Source: Temnothorax longispinosus (taxonomy: Eukaryota > Arthropoda > Insecta > Hymenoptera > Formicidae). Taken from it: 64,000 nucleotides of DNA. Made by a program: the position numbers and the translations under genes. Of the stretch, positions 1 to 12,611 are shown one piece after another. The notes under the pieces were generated by a model. The model saw only the letters and a list, made by a program, of their open reading frames with translations, made no database searches and was not told the origin of the DNA. How positions within the stretch are numbered: position 1 is the stretch's first letter; every line of letters begins with the position of its first letter. The DNA lies in NCBI RefSeq assembly GCF_030848805.1, contig NC_092364.1, forward strand, positions 2,852,001 to 2,916,000. The letters are read 5' to 3'.

Positions 1-1
1 C

Positions 2-2421
2 CTGCAACAAGGACAAAGCAACCTGATAGACGCATCCAGCAGCGAAGCTGGTGAAACAGCTGGAGACAGCACGACTTTATCCGACGACGAGAATACGACC
101 GACTTAACGACAACGGCGGAATTGGCGGATTCTACGATCGTTAATGAGTCCACTAGTACGACGACAACGACGACGACGACTGAACCGACGACCACAACGA
201 CAACGACCACAGAACCAACGACTACCACCACTCAAGCCCCCGCAGGAAGAGGGAAATTCCGACGACCTGGAATTGGCGGCCCAGCTATCTCGAGAAATCG
301 GTATATCTTTATTAGAATTAGTATTTTCTAATTTCTTTCTTTTTGACGTTTTTTGCTCTAAAAATTCTTTCTTACAAGTCTCTTAGTAATGAGAATTATA
401 TAATTTTGCCTTCAATTTCCATCAGATTCAAGTCTAACAGCGGCACTAGCAGCACGACCGAAGCATCCGCAGAGCCGACTCAAAGAACTCGAGCGCGTTT
501 CGGCAGTAATGGTTCGAACGGTGGATTCAAACGACCGCGACCGGGTGGTAACAAGCCGATCGAAGAGGACACTGTGCAAAAAGAGACCGTCGGCTCGGCG
601 AACGCGGAAAAACCGCCAGCCGGTCGCGGCAGATTCCGCACACCTGCCGGCGGCAGAATCGCCGTTTCCACGACAACGTCGGCGCCGTCGAACGGCGCAA
701 CGTCGCCTGCAGCGGCACGGCCTACCTTCAACAAGGTAAACATCAACCGGAGACGGGGACGACCGACTACAGCCGCGCCGGGAAGCGAGGAACCTCAGGA
801 GGGTGTAACGAATCCCGAAGCCGGCTCGACCGTCGCCCAGACCGCGCCGGACAGCGCAACCCCGAAGTCCGCCGTTCGCACGAGACCTCCTGGCGCGCCT
901 GCCATCAGACCGGCCATAAGACCCGGTGGCAGAGTCAACCTGAGACAGAAACCAGGACAGACGACGACCACGACGACGCTCGCACCGGAAGTCCCTGAGG
1001 GATCCGTCGAGGAACCGGCCGGAGAAGGAACCGAGGAGGAGACTCATGAGGTTAATACTTAATTTTATGCTTTCGCATTTTTAACACTTTCTCTTTCTCT
1101 CTTTCTTTTTTTTTCATATATAAAACTATATATCTCTCAATGTATTTCAAAATTCAAAGTTTCTATTGAATATTGAACTATTTGAAGAATATGACCATTT
1201 AGTGTTTCTCTCATAAAACATGATTTATAAATATAAGCTTGATGATTATGCAGATTTATTTTTAAATTTATAGACAGAACTACAGAAATTGTAAAAAAAA
1301 ATTTGTTGTCTATAAAATAACTTGTTTCTGGGCTAAGTAAATCGAATTATACACTCCGATCCTTCAACAAATGTGTATTTATTACTGAACAAGTATAATT
1401 ATGCAGATATCTCATTCTCTCGATCTAACAATTCCGCATGCCAAAGGTAAGGTCAACTCTGAAATTCTGCCTCAAATATGTACGTGTATTTGTATCGCGA
1501 GGTAACTGCATACTTTGCAAGATTAGTTACGAGGACAACGTGATGTCACTCGATAAAGTTCTCTCTTGAAATTTACTTTCACTGGATGGCCTTTCGAAAT
1601 GTCATCGACGGCGAGAGACGGCTCGCGATCGCTTTTCACCTTTCGACTTACAACTTCGCGGTCATGAATTATGAATACTTGAGCATTGATAAGAATGAAA
1701 GATCAAAAGATGGAAACAGAAAAAGAGAGAGAGAGAGAAAGAAAAGGAAAATAGCAAAGAATGAAGCTTCATTGTGATAAATAGACTAATTAAAAAGAAC
1801 AGAATTTTTTTGTATATCTTTCATAATTTATTTTAAAAACTATCATTAATCTAAGAAATTTATTTATTTACTTTTAAATAGATTGTTTAATTGTAACATA
1901 TTCTCTTTCCAAAAATTCTAGTAATAACAAAATTCAGAAGTAACTTTCTCACGTTTCAGTCAAGTTTCGATAGAACGTCAAATTTCGAGAAATAGCAACT
2001 ATTACTCGCCTAAATTATTCGACTAATCACCTTCTTTGTTCTTCAGGCACCAGCAGAAACTAGCCCACCGACAAAAGCTACCACATCGAATCCTCTGAAC
2101 AAATTGCGCAACCGTAATCGGCTGCAGGTGCAACCGAAGACCACGACAAAGTCACCATCAATATCGCCGGCGATCAGGAGATCGCCGCTGCTACCGCGAC
2201 GCAAGGTAACCGAGACTCCAGCTGCCCAATCGAGCCAGGAGGAGACCGTTTCCGAAGAGGAAACCACCGCCAGCGAGACCGAGCCGACCGAGGCGGTCTT
2301 CGCCGAGACCAGCACGGCGGCCAGCACTAAGCACGAGGAGACGCGCGGTCTGAGCGGCCTCCTGGCACCCCGACGCAGGATACCGGCGCGTCGTCCAGGT
2401 CAGATAGCCGCCCGCGAATAA
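2..2421 (+). CDS. Thr/Pro-rich, Arg-rich low-complexity protein, C-terminal three exons (5' partial)
   Basis: Three exons can be joined in one frame: 2-300 (open at the window edge), 426-1050 and 2047-2421, ending in TAA. They give 432 residues of the C-terminal part. The first exon is acidic and Ser/Thr-rich, then has runs of Thr broken by Glu-Pro, a mucin-like linker suited to O-glycosylation. After it come repeated basic patches (GRGKFRRPG, GRGRFRTPAGG, RRRGRP, LLPRRK, LLAPRRR) separated by Thr/Pro/Glu-rich spacers. No folded domain, cysteine cluster or membrane segment is visible. Splice sites are G/GTATAT, AG/ATTC, GAG/GTTAAT (a weak donor) and TTCAG/GCAC. The composition suggests an extracellular-matrix or cuticle-associated disordered protein, but this is inferred from composition only. 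I do not recognise the family, and the N-terminus, which would show any signal peptide or chitin-binding domain, lies upstream of the window. Confidence 0.7.
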
Positions 2422-4121
2422 AGGATGACACCGACGTTCCGAACTCTGCGAACCAAGGATCCGAATGACGATTCCTGTGACTAATCGAGATACGAAGACG
2501 GAAGAGTATAAATTAGGCATCCTGTCGTTCGCTCAATTCACTAAATGATACACCGGATGCCAATTTCGGAGCAAGATCTTCCAATATTCCCTCTCTCGTA
2601 ACGGTTTTCCCCTCATATTTTTCTCTGATCGATAAAATGGCATCTCGCGTGTTACGACGAAAACGGCAGGTGTACATAGTGTCTTTTACGAGAACAGCTT
2701 CTCTTAAAAGATTAAGTTTGTAATACAGTTTTAATTGCCCCCTGAACGTGCGTCGAACGCAACGTTCATCATACGACATAGTAAATATGTGAAACATCTG
2801 AATTAGTGCTTTTCAATCAACATTAAATGAGATAATACTACTTCATGAAATTAATTTGGTATTTATGAACGTCCTGTCAATTTTGAACTACATTAAATTG
2901 TTTTATCGACAGATTCATTGTTAGTAAAAATAAGAATAATGAAAAACATTATCATGAACTATAATTTTGTAAAATTGTGACGGACGTTCCTTTTTACTGT
3001 TTACCGGAATCACATATAAAGTTTAGGTGAAGTAGACGATGAATTCAACGACTATCTTAATAATATGATCAACGATCCTATCGTAAGCTATCGGTCGACC
3101 CATTTACTATGTTAAACCGATTTATAAACACGATATATATCATCTTCGCGCGAATGACAATAATAATTATAACCCAACGCAATAACGAGATAAATAAGTA
3201 TTTTCAAGTCTATATATGCTGCGATAATTGTAACTATCGTATATTTAATTCGGTGAGTTTTATTTAATGATTAGCGCTTGCGAAGTTATCGAAGTACTAT
3301 CTCTAACGTGATACATGCATAGATATACATATACATATGTAATAACATCCTCTGCCGAGGATGTATTTCTAGGATTATTACTGCGTGTGCAATGCGTAAG
3401 GGTACTTTTGTAATTACAATGTTCCAAGATACACTGTAAATATTGCAATTAAACATAAAGTTAATTGTGTTACATTTTCTTTTAATTTTACCTCCTCCAA
3501 AAATGTAATGTTCGCAAAAGATTAATATGTTTTCTAGCTATTGGGAGTCAGCGGAATAAATAAAAATAAATTGAAAGTAAATTTGGACAATGATAATAAA
3601 TTGATTTTAACAAATGTATTGTTTTATGCTTCTTGTGAATTCTATTTTATGCACACGCGCAATAAATTGACGGATAAATATATATTATAAAATTAAATAA
3701 TGGCATTAAACTATCCCAGCCAATTTATTTCAGTGCAATGTGTTTATAAAATGTCATACTTATTCAAAATATTCTTACACTTCTGATTTCGATTTCTAAA
3801 TTTTTAAATATAAGATGGATATGATAAAGTAAATTATAATAAAATCTGAACAAATAGTATACTTGGAGATATCTCCCCATAATAATGCATTCAGATAGCA
3901 AGCAATTAAATAAAAGTAATTGAAAATATTTTATTACTGAATGTATCTTATAGCAAATTTAAATTTTTATATTTTATATTAAATTCAATATAATACAAGT
4001 AATTGTTAGAAAGACTTTTAATTCCTTAATATATTTCATATTTTGCACACGCTTTAAATCTCAATATTTTCACAAAAGTTTATCGTATCAGTATAAAGAT
4101 AATAAATAATCAAATACTTAC
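2422..4121. other. 3' flank and intergenic DNA
   Basis: The start of this stretch is the 3' UTR of the upstream gene; an AATAAA occurs near 3556. It is AT-rich and holds no convincing gene. A minus-strand 94-codon open frame at 2513-2797 follows an acceptor-like CTAATTCAG and begins with ATG, but it overlaps the 3' UTR of the plus-strand gene and resembles nothing I know. Confidence 0.5.
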
Positions 4122-4477
4122 CGATACGATGCGCAGCAGCGGAGTTGCAGTACGAGTACATGACGTCTGTAAAACATAAATATAAATTCAAATTAAAATA
4201 GTGTCCAAAATAATTAATTTTTGAAAAACTTTTAATTTTTGAAAAATTATTGCATGCATCTTTATATTCATCCTTTAAACAGTTTAAACAATTTACAATG
4301 AAATGTTACACCTCATCACTCATGGATAAACGATAAATTTCACAAAACAAGAAATAATTAATAAATAAATAATTCCTTACCTAACGGGTGCCCCGCTGTG
4401 GCCCGATGCCTCCCAGGCCTCCTCCTCCTCTTGTACTTCCATGTCGTTGTTCCTGCATGGCAGTCATACCGGCAAGA
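4122..4477 (-). other. Two consensus-spliced orphan exons
   Basis: On the minus strand an exon ending at 4381 is followed by a perfect donor (GTAAGG). A second 45-nt exon, 4122-4166, is bounded by a TTTTACAG acceptor and a GTAAGT donor. One frame runs through both: it starts at an ATG in the first exon and begins MEVQEEEEAWEASGHSG, then a short basic/hydrophobic stretch. A different frame in the first exon gives a Gly-rich peptide that hits TAG at the junction. No further exon could be linked below 4100. These could be the 5' exons of a minus-strand gene or of a non-coding transcript starting in the CpG-rich region at 4.9-5.1 kb. Splice-site quality is the only evidence. Confidence 0.3.
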
Positions 4478-4530
4478 CACTCGCGAAAATTACGCCCGTT
4501 GATTACCGCGAGACCTAATCACCGAAATAC

Positions 4531-4733
4531 GATCGCGCGATACTTTGTACGGCACTCCCGTGACTCTCGACATCGCACGCGACGCGTATTATAACTGGCA
4601 AAATTTTTGATCGCGCGATATACTTTGCACGGCACTCCCGAAATAATCGCGCGCGACGCGTATTATAACTGACAAAATTTGATCGCGCGATACTTTGCAC
4701 GGCACTCCCGAAATGATCGCACGCGACGCGTAC
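4531..4733. repeat. Tandem repeat, about 75 bp x 3, CpG-rich
   Basis: Three head-to-tail units start at 4531, 4609 and 4681 with GATCGCGCGATA. Each continues with ACTTTG, then ACGGCACTCCCG, then a CGCGACGCGTA block. Unit lengths are about 78, 72 and 53 bp, the last being partial. The core GATCGCGCGATA is nearly palindromic. The array lies in the CpG-rich stretch around the orphan minus-strand exons and the region upstream of Atg9. Confidence 0.8.
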
Positions 4734-5849
4734 AACGATCTGAACGATCCCCGAAAAATTCGTACGCGCCCCTCCTCCCCATGTTTCATAGGGCATATCC
4801 TTGGCGTACGCGACGCGCGCAAAATAATCACCGGAATACGATCGTATGACGCTTTGCGTGACGCTCCTAATATTGCTTCGTTATCGTGACGACGCGACGC
4901 GCGTTTTAGCATATCACAACGAAGAAATAACGCGAAAAACCTATTCAAATACGAGACGTACGAAACTACGGTACTCGCGACGTTCCGCATCTCAACCCGT
5001 GCGAATCTAAAATGGCGAAGGAACGCTGAACTCGCTCGTCAGGCGAAGGCGTTCGAAAAACGCGCGGCCAACTTCTCGCGGTAACGGTAGGCGCGGTTAC
5101 CGACCGACGCGGTGGTGCACACACGTCGCTCTTTTTCGCATTTATCTTTAATAAAATGTTATTTGTAAATCCTGATCAAGAGGAGGACGGTGTTTTATCT
5201 TTCTCAACGCTTTAAAATACGCTGAGTCTCGCACGTAACAGTCTGCGACGCTTTGTTACTGAAATTCCCGAGAAATTCGAATATAACGACAATTTCACGC
5301 TAATACTGCGCGATACGGCGTGAGTCAATTTAATGACCAAAGATCGATCAAAGTCCGATTAAATGTTAAATTAATCGATGATTAATTTGTCAAAATTAAT
5401 TTATCAACCTGCACTATCTTGTTAATACGGATAGAATTATTAATTTTTTGTTTAACATATGGAAAAATTCTCGATTAATTAAGTTAAACAGAGTTTAATT
5501 AAAATCACTGTAATTAATAATGAATAAATAAATATTACGACGCGCTATAGGTTGTTCGGAAATATTACGATCGAAATTATAACACGCAATATATAAATAA
5601 GTACGTCGCAAATATGAAAAAAAAGACGCCATGTAATTTTGTCTAAAATAATCATTTCGCACAGATTTTATGCATGAGACACGCGATAATGATGTTTTTC
5701 CTTCCTCGAATGTTTTAATTTTGAGATTTATCGTGCTTCTTACGTGACATACGATGTATAATTGTCGCAAGCTTCTATATCTGCGGTTAGTGTCTCTCAA
5801 AGCCCAACCTAACCTTTCCATCGTCGACCGTCGATAATCGTCGCGCTTG

Positions 5850-7510
5850 TTTTCGCGATTCATTTTCGCCGACGGCCGTCTATCTCCTCGTCGTCGCCAC
5901 CGCCCGATGACTGGATTATCTCCGGTCTCCCACGAACGGAGGAGAAGGAGAAGGAGACCCGACGGACGGACCCGACCGAGCCGAGCTCAGCAAAGATGGT
6001 GCAACGCGGAGAGACAGATGTGTAGTCCCGACGCGCGGACGTCCTGATGTCTAAATCGCCAGTGAATAATCGCGCGGACGGCGGCCGATATGCGAGCGGG
6101 CAGTCGCGCGTAGCCCGCAGCTGGGATTGAGTCGCGCCGGAGCCGAGGAGGATTCGTCGTGGACCCGGGGGGGACCGTCGGGATTCGTTGGAGTCGCGGC
6201 ACGAAGGTACGCGGACGGCGCAGGATGTGCCTTTGTTTATGAAGATCAGCTGTGTCCCCAAACATCGCGTCACCCTTCCCGTTTCGCGCGCCCTCGCGAC
6301 TCGCGCGACCACGCAGCGAGCCACGCTGCTATTTTCGTCGGATAAAGGTCAGCCGAAACCCGAATGCGAGATCGCGAGGACGAGGCGATCGAAGAGCGAC
6401 CTGCTCGCACGTGTGACGTGCTGCACCGTCGTTGTCCGGGCGGACAACTCCAAAGAGCTTTCTCGGAAAGGGAACAAAAAAAAAATGAGATGGAAAAGGA
6501 AGAAACCTGACCCCACCGCGGGGATCCTATAGCTAAGAAAGAAAGAGAGAGAGAGAGGGAAGAAGTCCATTGTTCTTTTGCGCTTTTTCTAAAAGAGCGC
6601 AATTCAGGCTTTTGTCCCCCAAGTCGCATGGTCGCGTTTCGTCTCGGAGCATCGTAAAGCTTTGTCGCGTCTCTGTGCGAAAGAGTGTCGACGAATTTCG
6701 CTGCGCTCGAGAGGCTCAGGTCTCGCGCTGCAGGTGTTTTATATAGAGTCTTGGCCTCTTTGAATCGTCTCGAGAGATTTACTTTATTCGGGAAGGAAGT
6801 GGGCGCGAAAAAGAAGTGTGTCGCATTAATGTAAAGCTAGGGAAATGGTCAAGGTGAAATGTACGATTCGATGAGTAATCGGCTGATCGATGGAAAATTA
6901 ATCTCGCGATAAGACGCGCAATAAAGGGAATTTTGAAAGAAACGATGATAAAGAAAAAATGTATTTAAACGGCATGCATTCGGAACACTACTTGAATAGC
7001 AGTTGTTGGTTTTAGATTCGCGATAAGAGAGGAAAGTTATTCATAAAGATGTGACTTCCTTTGTGCTACAGTTGATTGTTGTTATCGTTACCTTTGTTAT
7101 TACCTGTGTGCTAAAATTAGCGTTTAATGAGTAACAGTTCTCTCGAAAGATAATTTTAAACTCGAGAAAGCTCAAGTGACAATGCATATAAAATCTCTTA
7201 TAATCGATGTGAATAGGCAATTATAATCTTTCACGAAGATTTAATGCTTATTAATTAATTTATTGTATTAATCAATATTTTCTTGTAAAGATTCACCTTT
7301 AATTTTTTATATATATTTTTTTTATGAAATAAAATGTATAGCAATCAAAAACTGCTGTTTCGTTAATATTATTTTAATAATTGATTTGTATTCTAGATGC
7401 TTGTGGAGCAACCATCAACTGGTAGCTAAAATAAATAAATTTTATGACATGAAAGAATGAAACGAGAAACTGTCATTACCTGCGTAGAGCCTGACCGACG
7501 AGCACAAACG
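5850..7510 (+). promoter_or_regulatory. Atg9 promoter island and spliced 5' leader
   Basis: A GC/CpG-rich island at about 5850-6350 ends in a donor-like GAAG/GTACGC at 6206. An internal leader exon is well marked at 7397-7510: acceptor TATTCTAG, donor ACG/GTAAGA. The leader exon holds three short uORFs, one of 10 codons from 7397 and two of 2-3 codons. It also holds a fourth ATG at 7457 whose 18 codons run without a stop into the exon starting at 7676. Translation may therefore start at 7457 or at 7676. The transcription start within the island is not defined. Confidence 0.55.
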
Positions 7511-7675
7511 GTAAGATATGACGATTACTTCTATTTTTGCATTCTAATTTTAATGTACATTTTTTTCCAGAGAATTTTTTATTGTGTATAATTTGGAAAT
7601 TTATTAATTTAGACATTTATCTAGTGAAGATATAGTCTTTAAGATATAATACCTCTATGTAAATCGCGTTTGCAG

Positions 7676-10599
7676 ATGACGACGGTATTGGATAGTAGTT
7701 ATCAACGTATACAGCCTTACGAGGGACAGGAGGAAGACGCAGACGATGAAGACGATCGCGAGGAAGCGCCTCAAGAATCAGGCGTCATCATCCATGTAGT
7801 TCCGGAGGGTAACAAAGCACGATGGAATCACATCGAAGATCTAGATTCATTCTTCACGCGAATGTACCACTATCACCAGCAGCACGGCTTCGTCTGTATG
7901 ATGCTCCAAGAAGTTTTGGAATTACTGCAATTCTTTTTTGTAGTTACATTCGTTACCTTTTTATCTCACTGCATCGACTACAGCAAATTATATAGGTATA
8001 TCGGAAATCTTTAAACGCGAATTATTTTGCGATACAGACATCATCTTGAGAGATATTTAATTAACGCTCTATATTTTTAGTGGTGGTGGAGACGCTAACG
8101 AAACCAGCCACAAAAGCGATGCCATAATATGCATGGGAGACTGTATAAAGTCGATCTCTTCATTTTATTGGAGTCTCCTCGTAGTCGCGACAATTTTCTT
8201 TACCCTCCAATTCCTCAAAGTTTTGTATCACCTAACGCAGTTCTGGGAGATCAAAATGTTCTTCAATACAGCGCTCAAAATCGCCGACACCGAGCTAGAC
8301 AATTTTACGTGGCACGAGGTTCAGAAGCGTGTGATAGAAGTGCAAAAGGAGCAAGAGATGTGCATTCACAAAAGAGAACTTACGGAATTAGATATTTACC
8401 ATAGGATATTAAGACATAAGAATTACATGGTAGCTATGATCAACAAGTCTCTTTTACCCGTGCGACTCAAAGTCCCCATTATAGGAGAAGTCATTTTTTT
8501 GACACGTGGATTGAAATACAATATAGAATTATTACTATTTTGTAAGTATACTATTTTGTAAGTACAGTATGATAAGTACGTATAACTTTACTGGAAATAA
8601 CTAATTTAATCGTTTCCCTAGGGGGACCATGGTCGCCATTCGAAAATAATTGGCATCTAAAAGAGGATTATAAAAAACTGAATAAAAGGCAAGAACTCGC
8701 ACGATCGTTATCTAAAAACATTCTATGGGTCGGTATCGCAAATTTCGTCTTGTGTTTTCTTATACTCCTGTGGCAGGTTCTGTATACGTTTTTCAATTAC
8801 GCCGAGGTGAGTATTGTGCTTATTTATGGTAATCAATAAAGTTTTTAACATGATAATCAATACTAACATATGACATACAATAATAATATTATCGACAGAC
8901 TATTAAACGGGAGCCAAGCGTTCTAGCAATGCGGACGTGGTCTTTGTACGGTCGGTTGTACCTGCGTCATTTCAACGAACTCGATCACGAAATGAACGCG
9001 CGTCTCAGTCGCGCGTACCGTCCCGCTTCAAAGTATATGAGCAGCTTCACGTCCCCGATAATGACAATACTTGCGAAGCACATTGCGTTCATCACCGGTA
9101 GCGTATTGGCTGTGTTACTGGTTATAACATTGATCTACGAGCCGATATTCTCGATGGAGCGCGTGGTTGCCTACATGACCATGCTGGGTGCGGTAGCGGC
9201 AGCCGCGAAGGCAATTGTACCCGATGAGAATTTGGTTTGGTGTCCCGAGACTCTTCTAACTGCTGTACTGGCCCATACGCATTACAGACCGGACAGTTGG
9301 CGAGGAACCGCTCATACGCATACCACCAGGGCCCAAGTGGCACAACTGTTCCAATATCGCGCGGTGCATCTCCTAGAAGAGCTGGTTTCTCCATTCGTGA
9401 CGACATACATTTTGTGCTTCCGTATGAGACACCGAGCCTTAGAAATTGTAGATTTTTTTCGTAACTTCACGATTGAAGTAGCTGGAGTTGGTGACGTGTG
9501 TAGCTTCGCTCAGATGGACGTACGTAGACACGGCAATCCCATGTGGCAGACTGTAGCGCACAGTCCCACAGTCTCTCCAATGCCGGACGATCATAGTGCG
9601 GGATACGACAATCAATATGGCATCGGTCCAGACAAGTACCACGTGCCGATGTCGAATCATTATACCCAGGCCGAAGACGGCAAGACCGAATTGTCCCTCA
9701 TACATTTCACTTTGACGAATCCCGAATGGAAGCCGCCGTCCCACGCGGAAAATTTCGTAACTGCTTTGAAAGAAAGGGCTAAGAAGGAAGTTACTGCCGA
9801 TCCTGATCCTTATAACAATCCTCTGATAGCTAGTTTGAACAGTTTATCCGGTCTTGGCGTAAGTGTTTGATTTTTCTCTTGCTCACTGAATAATTTTACT
9901 AGAGTTGTTTGCTTCGTGTATTAATACATTAATATATTAATATATTGTTACAGTATAGAGATCACGTGTCGAATATTATTCGAAGCACGATAAATCAAGT
10001 GAGTGTACCTAGCATGAGTAACATATTCACAAATCAACCGGGTACATCGGCCACATCGGTCGGCGTCGATCAATCGTTTGCCACGAAGTCTACCGTTTTA
10101 CGTCGAGGTGTGTCCAGGACGGAAGGTCCGTTGCACAATGATAAAGGATTCCTATATGATTTGCAGCAGGGTATATCGAATCAGTCGCTAGGTGCTTCTG
10201 TATTCGGATCGGGCCACAGTTACGTTATGGAGACGCATACAGATCCATATGTACCTACAGAATTAACCGCTGCCGACATGTCTTTGTCTACATTGTACCT
10301 GCATGAGCTTCATCATAGACAAGTAAGTATCTTGACCTACTTTCATGATGTAACAAACTTTGCGAATGCAACGTAACGAAAAACATTGCCATCGACTTAG
10401 AAAAGAATGCTCAGATATGTCAAAAATAGAAATGTCCGATCTTTAGGTAAGAAGAAGGGGTTACCAAGAAATGGCAACGAGAAGTATATGGCAGCGAAGT
10501 CCGGTTCAAGAGCTAGCGTCACTTCCCGAGGTTAGACAAGAAAGAATACCGCTCCTGTTGCATCAAGATTCCTCTTTAAGGAAAAATAGAGAGTCCTAA
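7676..10599 (+). CDS. Atg9: Autophagy-related protein 9 (lipid scramblase of autophagosome formation)
   Basis: Six exons join cleanly: 7676-7995, 8081-8541, 8622-8806, 8899-9858, 9954-10322 and 10447-10599. They give 815 residues, close to the usual animal ATG9 length. The diagnostic core is plain: WNHIEDLDSFFTRMYHYHQQ, then a membrane segment, a loop carrying FWGPWSPFENNWHLKEDYK and a TWSLYGRLYLRHFNELDHE stretch. Further hydrophobic segments follow (ITGSVLAVLLVITLIYEP), then LVSPFVTTYILCF with a DFFRNFTIEVAGVGDVCSF block, all hallmarks of the APG9 family. ATG9 is the multi-spanning membrane protein of Golgi/endosome-derived vesicles that seeds the phagophore and scrambles phospholipids delivered by ATG2. 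The C-terminal tail (residues about 640-815) is polar and presumably disordered. The ATG chosen begins exactly at an acceptor (TTTGCAG/ATG); an alternative start 18 codons upstream is in frame through the leader exon. Confidence 0.96.
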
Positions 10600-11737
10600 C
10601 CCTAGAAATTTCATTTAGATAGCGTCTGATTCGCGCAATAACCATCATTTTTAGAAGAATAAAATGATTTTTATCTGTTTTATTATGACGAATCCATGAT
10701 TTATTTTACAATAAGTAAATAGACGCAATATATCCGAGAGTGGAATCGTCTGATCATCTCGATATTATATAGAGGTTATATGTCTTCTAAATATTTTTAA
10801 TTACACAGAATGCAGAGAGAGCATATGCTTCTTTCTGTCTCTTTCCCTCTCTCTCTTCTTTCTCTGTGTGTGGCCAACGATCTAATAACGCCTATTTTTA
10901 ATATCAAAGGCCTATTTAAAAGCTTACATTTTATATGTAAAATATCCACATTTAACATTATTACATTTTATATTTTGACATAATGAGCAAGACTCCATAT
11001 ATGAGGTACAATTGACTTAAAGGGTTAGATCCAATAAAGCATTAATAAAAACTTTTTGGCATTTTTGTAAAAAAGTAATCGATATATATATTTTCTAGAT
11101 AAATTCATAATTTTTAGTACCTTGAAAATTCATCATTAAATTGATATATAGCTGTTTCCTATAATGAAAGCATCACATTATTTTCGGAATTTAAAACGAC
11201 ATGATTTTGGAGCTTTTTTCTAAATTACTGCAAAATCTTTATTGTTATTTTAATTCGAATTATGTAAATATCGCGTATGAGTTTATATTACAAAATTATT
11301 ACAAAATATTTTGTAATAATTTATAATAATTAAAGTCCTAAAATATTATTTATTTTAATATGAAGATATATTTTTTATTATGCTAATTTCTGTACAGATC
11401 TAATCCCTTAATCCAATGAGCTTTGGTATGCTAGAAATACAGCATATGTCAAAAAGTCCAGTGACAATTAGGATATTTCAATTGTAAATGAGTTGAACAT
11501 AAAAGCTAGTATAGTTCCTTGGAATGTTAAAAGAAAAAACAAAATGATCTTTTCGTTCAATAGGGTTATTTGTTTGATAATTTTTATCACCTCTCAATGC
11601 CACAATTCTCTAGTCATACGAAATTAATGTCGCGCCGTAATATACTTCTTTTTAGAGGTAAAATGGTTCTATTTATTTTTAACATTTTATTTTTATTAAC
11701 TATTATATATACATATTACATATATATATAATATATA

Positions 11738-11783
<46 letters not shown>

Positions 11784-11809
11784 TATTATATATTATATAT
11801 TATATATAT

Positions 11810-11856
<47 letters not shown>

Positions 11857-12611
11857 ATATATATATAACATATATACACACACGTTATGTATATATACAT
11901 ACACAACACACATACACACATTATACATATATATATATAACGGCGGCTGAATTTGATGGCTAGGGTAGAATCCCATGTACATAATATCGCGATGTTTTCA
12001 GAAACCGCGACAACAAAATAAAAGTTAAAAGTATGAGCTACGTCTTGTCTTTTGACACAACAGAGGTTGTTACGAAGTAGGTTTAAGACAAAAATTTAGA
12101 CTATCTCTTATTCTCTGTTTATATATGTAACATCTAATAACTTAATGCGAGATCGATGATTTTTAAATGAACTAACATGTAACAAGTAATGTTAAATATA
12201 GAAGATACGTTTTGCTAAATCTTATATCGATGTGATTCTCACAAGATGAGAAATTATGCTGTAAGAAACATCTGTAATTATAATTATATATATATAACAA
12301 GAATAAAAATAAATTTCATAATAAACTGGTCTTCGTTTAACAAAAATCAAAATCAACAAAAAGTTTACCGTTATATTTTTTATGCCAGATTTATTTTAAA
12401 CAGTTAAAACTCTATTCGTTTTCTACATTTATCTTATTCTTAGAGAGTGTCTGAAGTGTAAAAGTCTTAAAAGTAAGGTTTCAGAAGATACGAGAATGGA
12501 ATGCTGCTTTTTAACGCGTCCCTGATTTTCAATTATTTCTTGGAAAGCTTTTGTTTTGTAAGAATAATCGAAGTCGGATAGCACGAGAAAAATGACTAGC
12601 AAAATGCAAAT
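10600..12611. other. Atg9 3' flank with long (TA)n tract
   Basis: This is the probable Atg9 3' UTR and flank. AATAAA signals occur at 11033 and 11044. A large AT dinucleotide tract with short AC-rich interruptions fills about 11700-11940. A minus-strand frame at 12429-12626 starts with a signal-peptide-like stretch (see findings). Confidence 0.55.
11695..11940. repeat. (TA)n microsatellite with TATACACA-rich edge
   Basis: Nearly pure TA dinucleotide runs extend over about 190 bp and end in a CA/TA-mixed segment. The run is self-complementary and could extrude as a cruciform. It sits in the 3' flank of Atg9. Confidence 0.9.

Noticed and set aside
412..1047. 211-codon minus-strand open frame opposite the Thr-rich gene
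   Set aside because: A shadow of the plus-strand coding exon: repetitive GC-rich codons open the antisense frame.
2513..2797. 94-codon minus-strand frame after an acceptor-like site
   Set aside because: It could not be joined in phase to the minus-strand exons at 4.1-4.5 kb and overlaps another gene's 3' UTR. Kept only as a note in the intergenic entry.
5860..6324. 154-codon minus-strand frame in the Atg9 promoter island
   Set aside because: CpG-island composition keeps several frames open on both strands. No conserved features.
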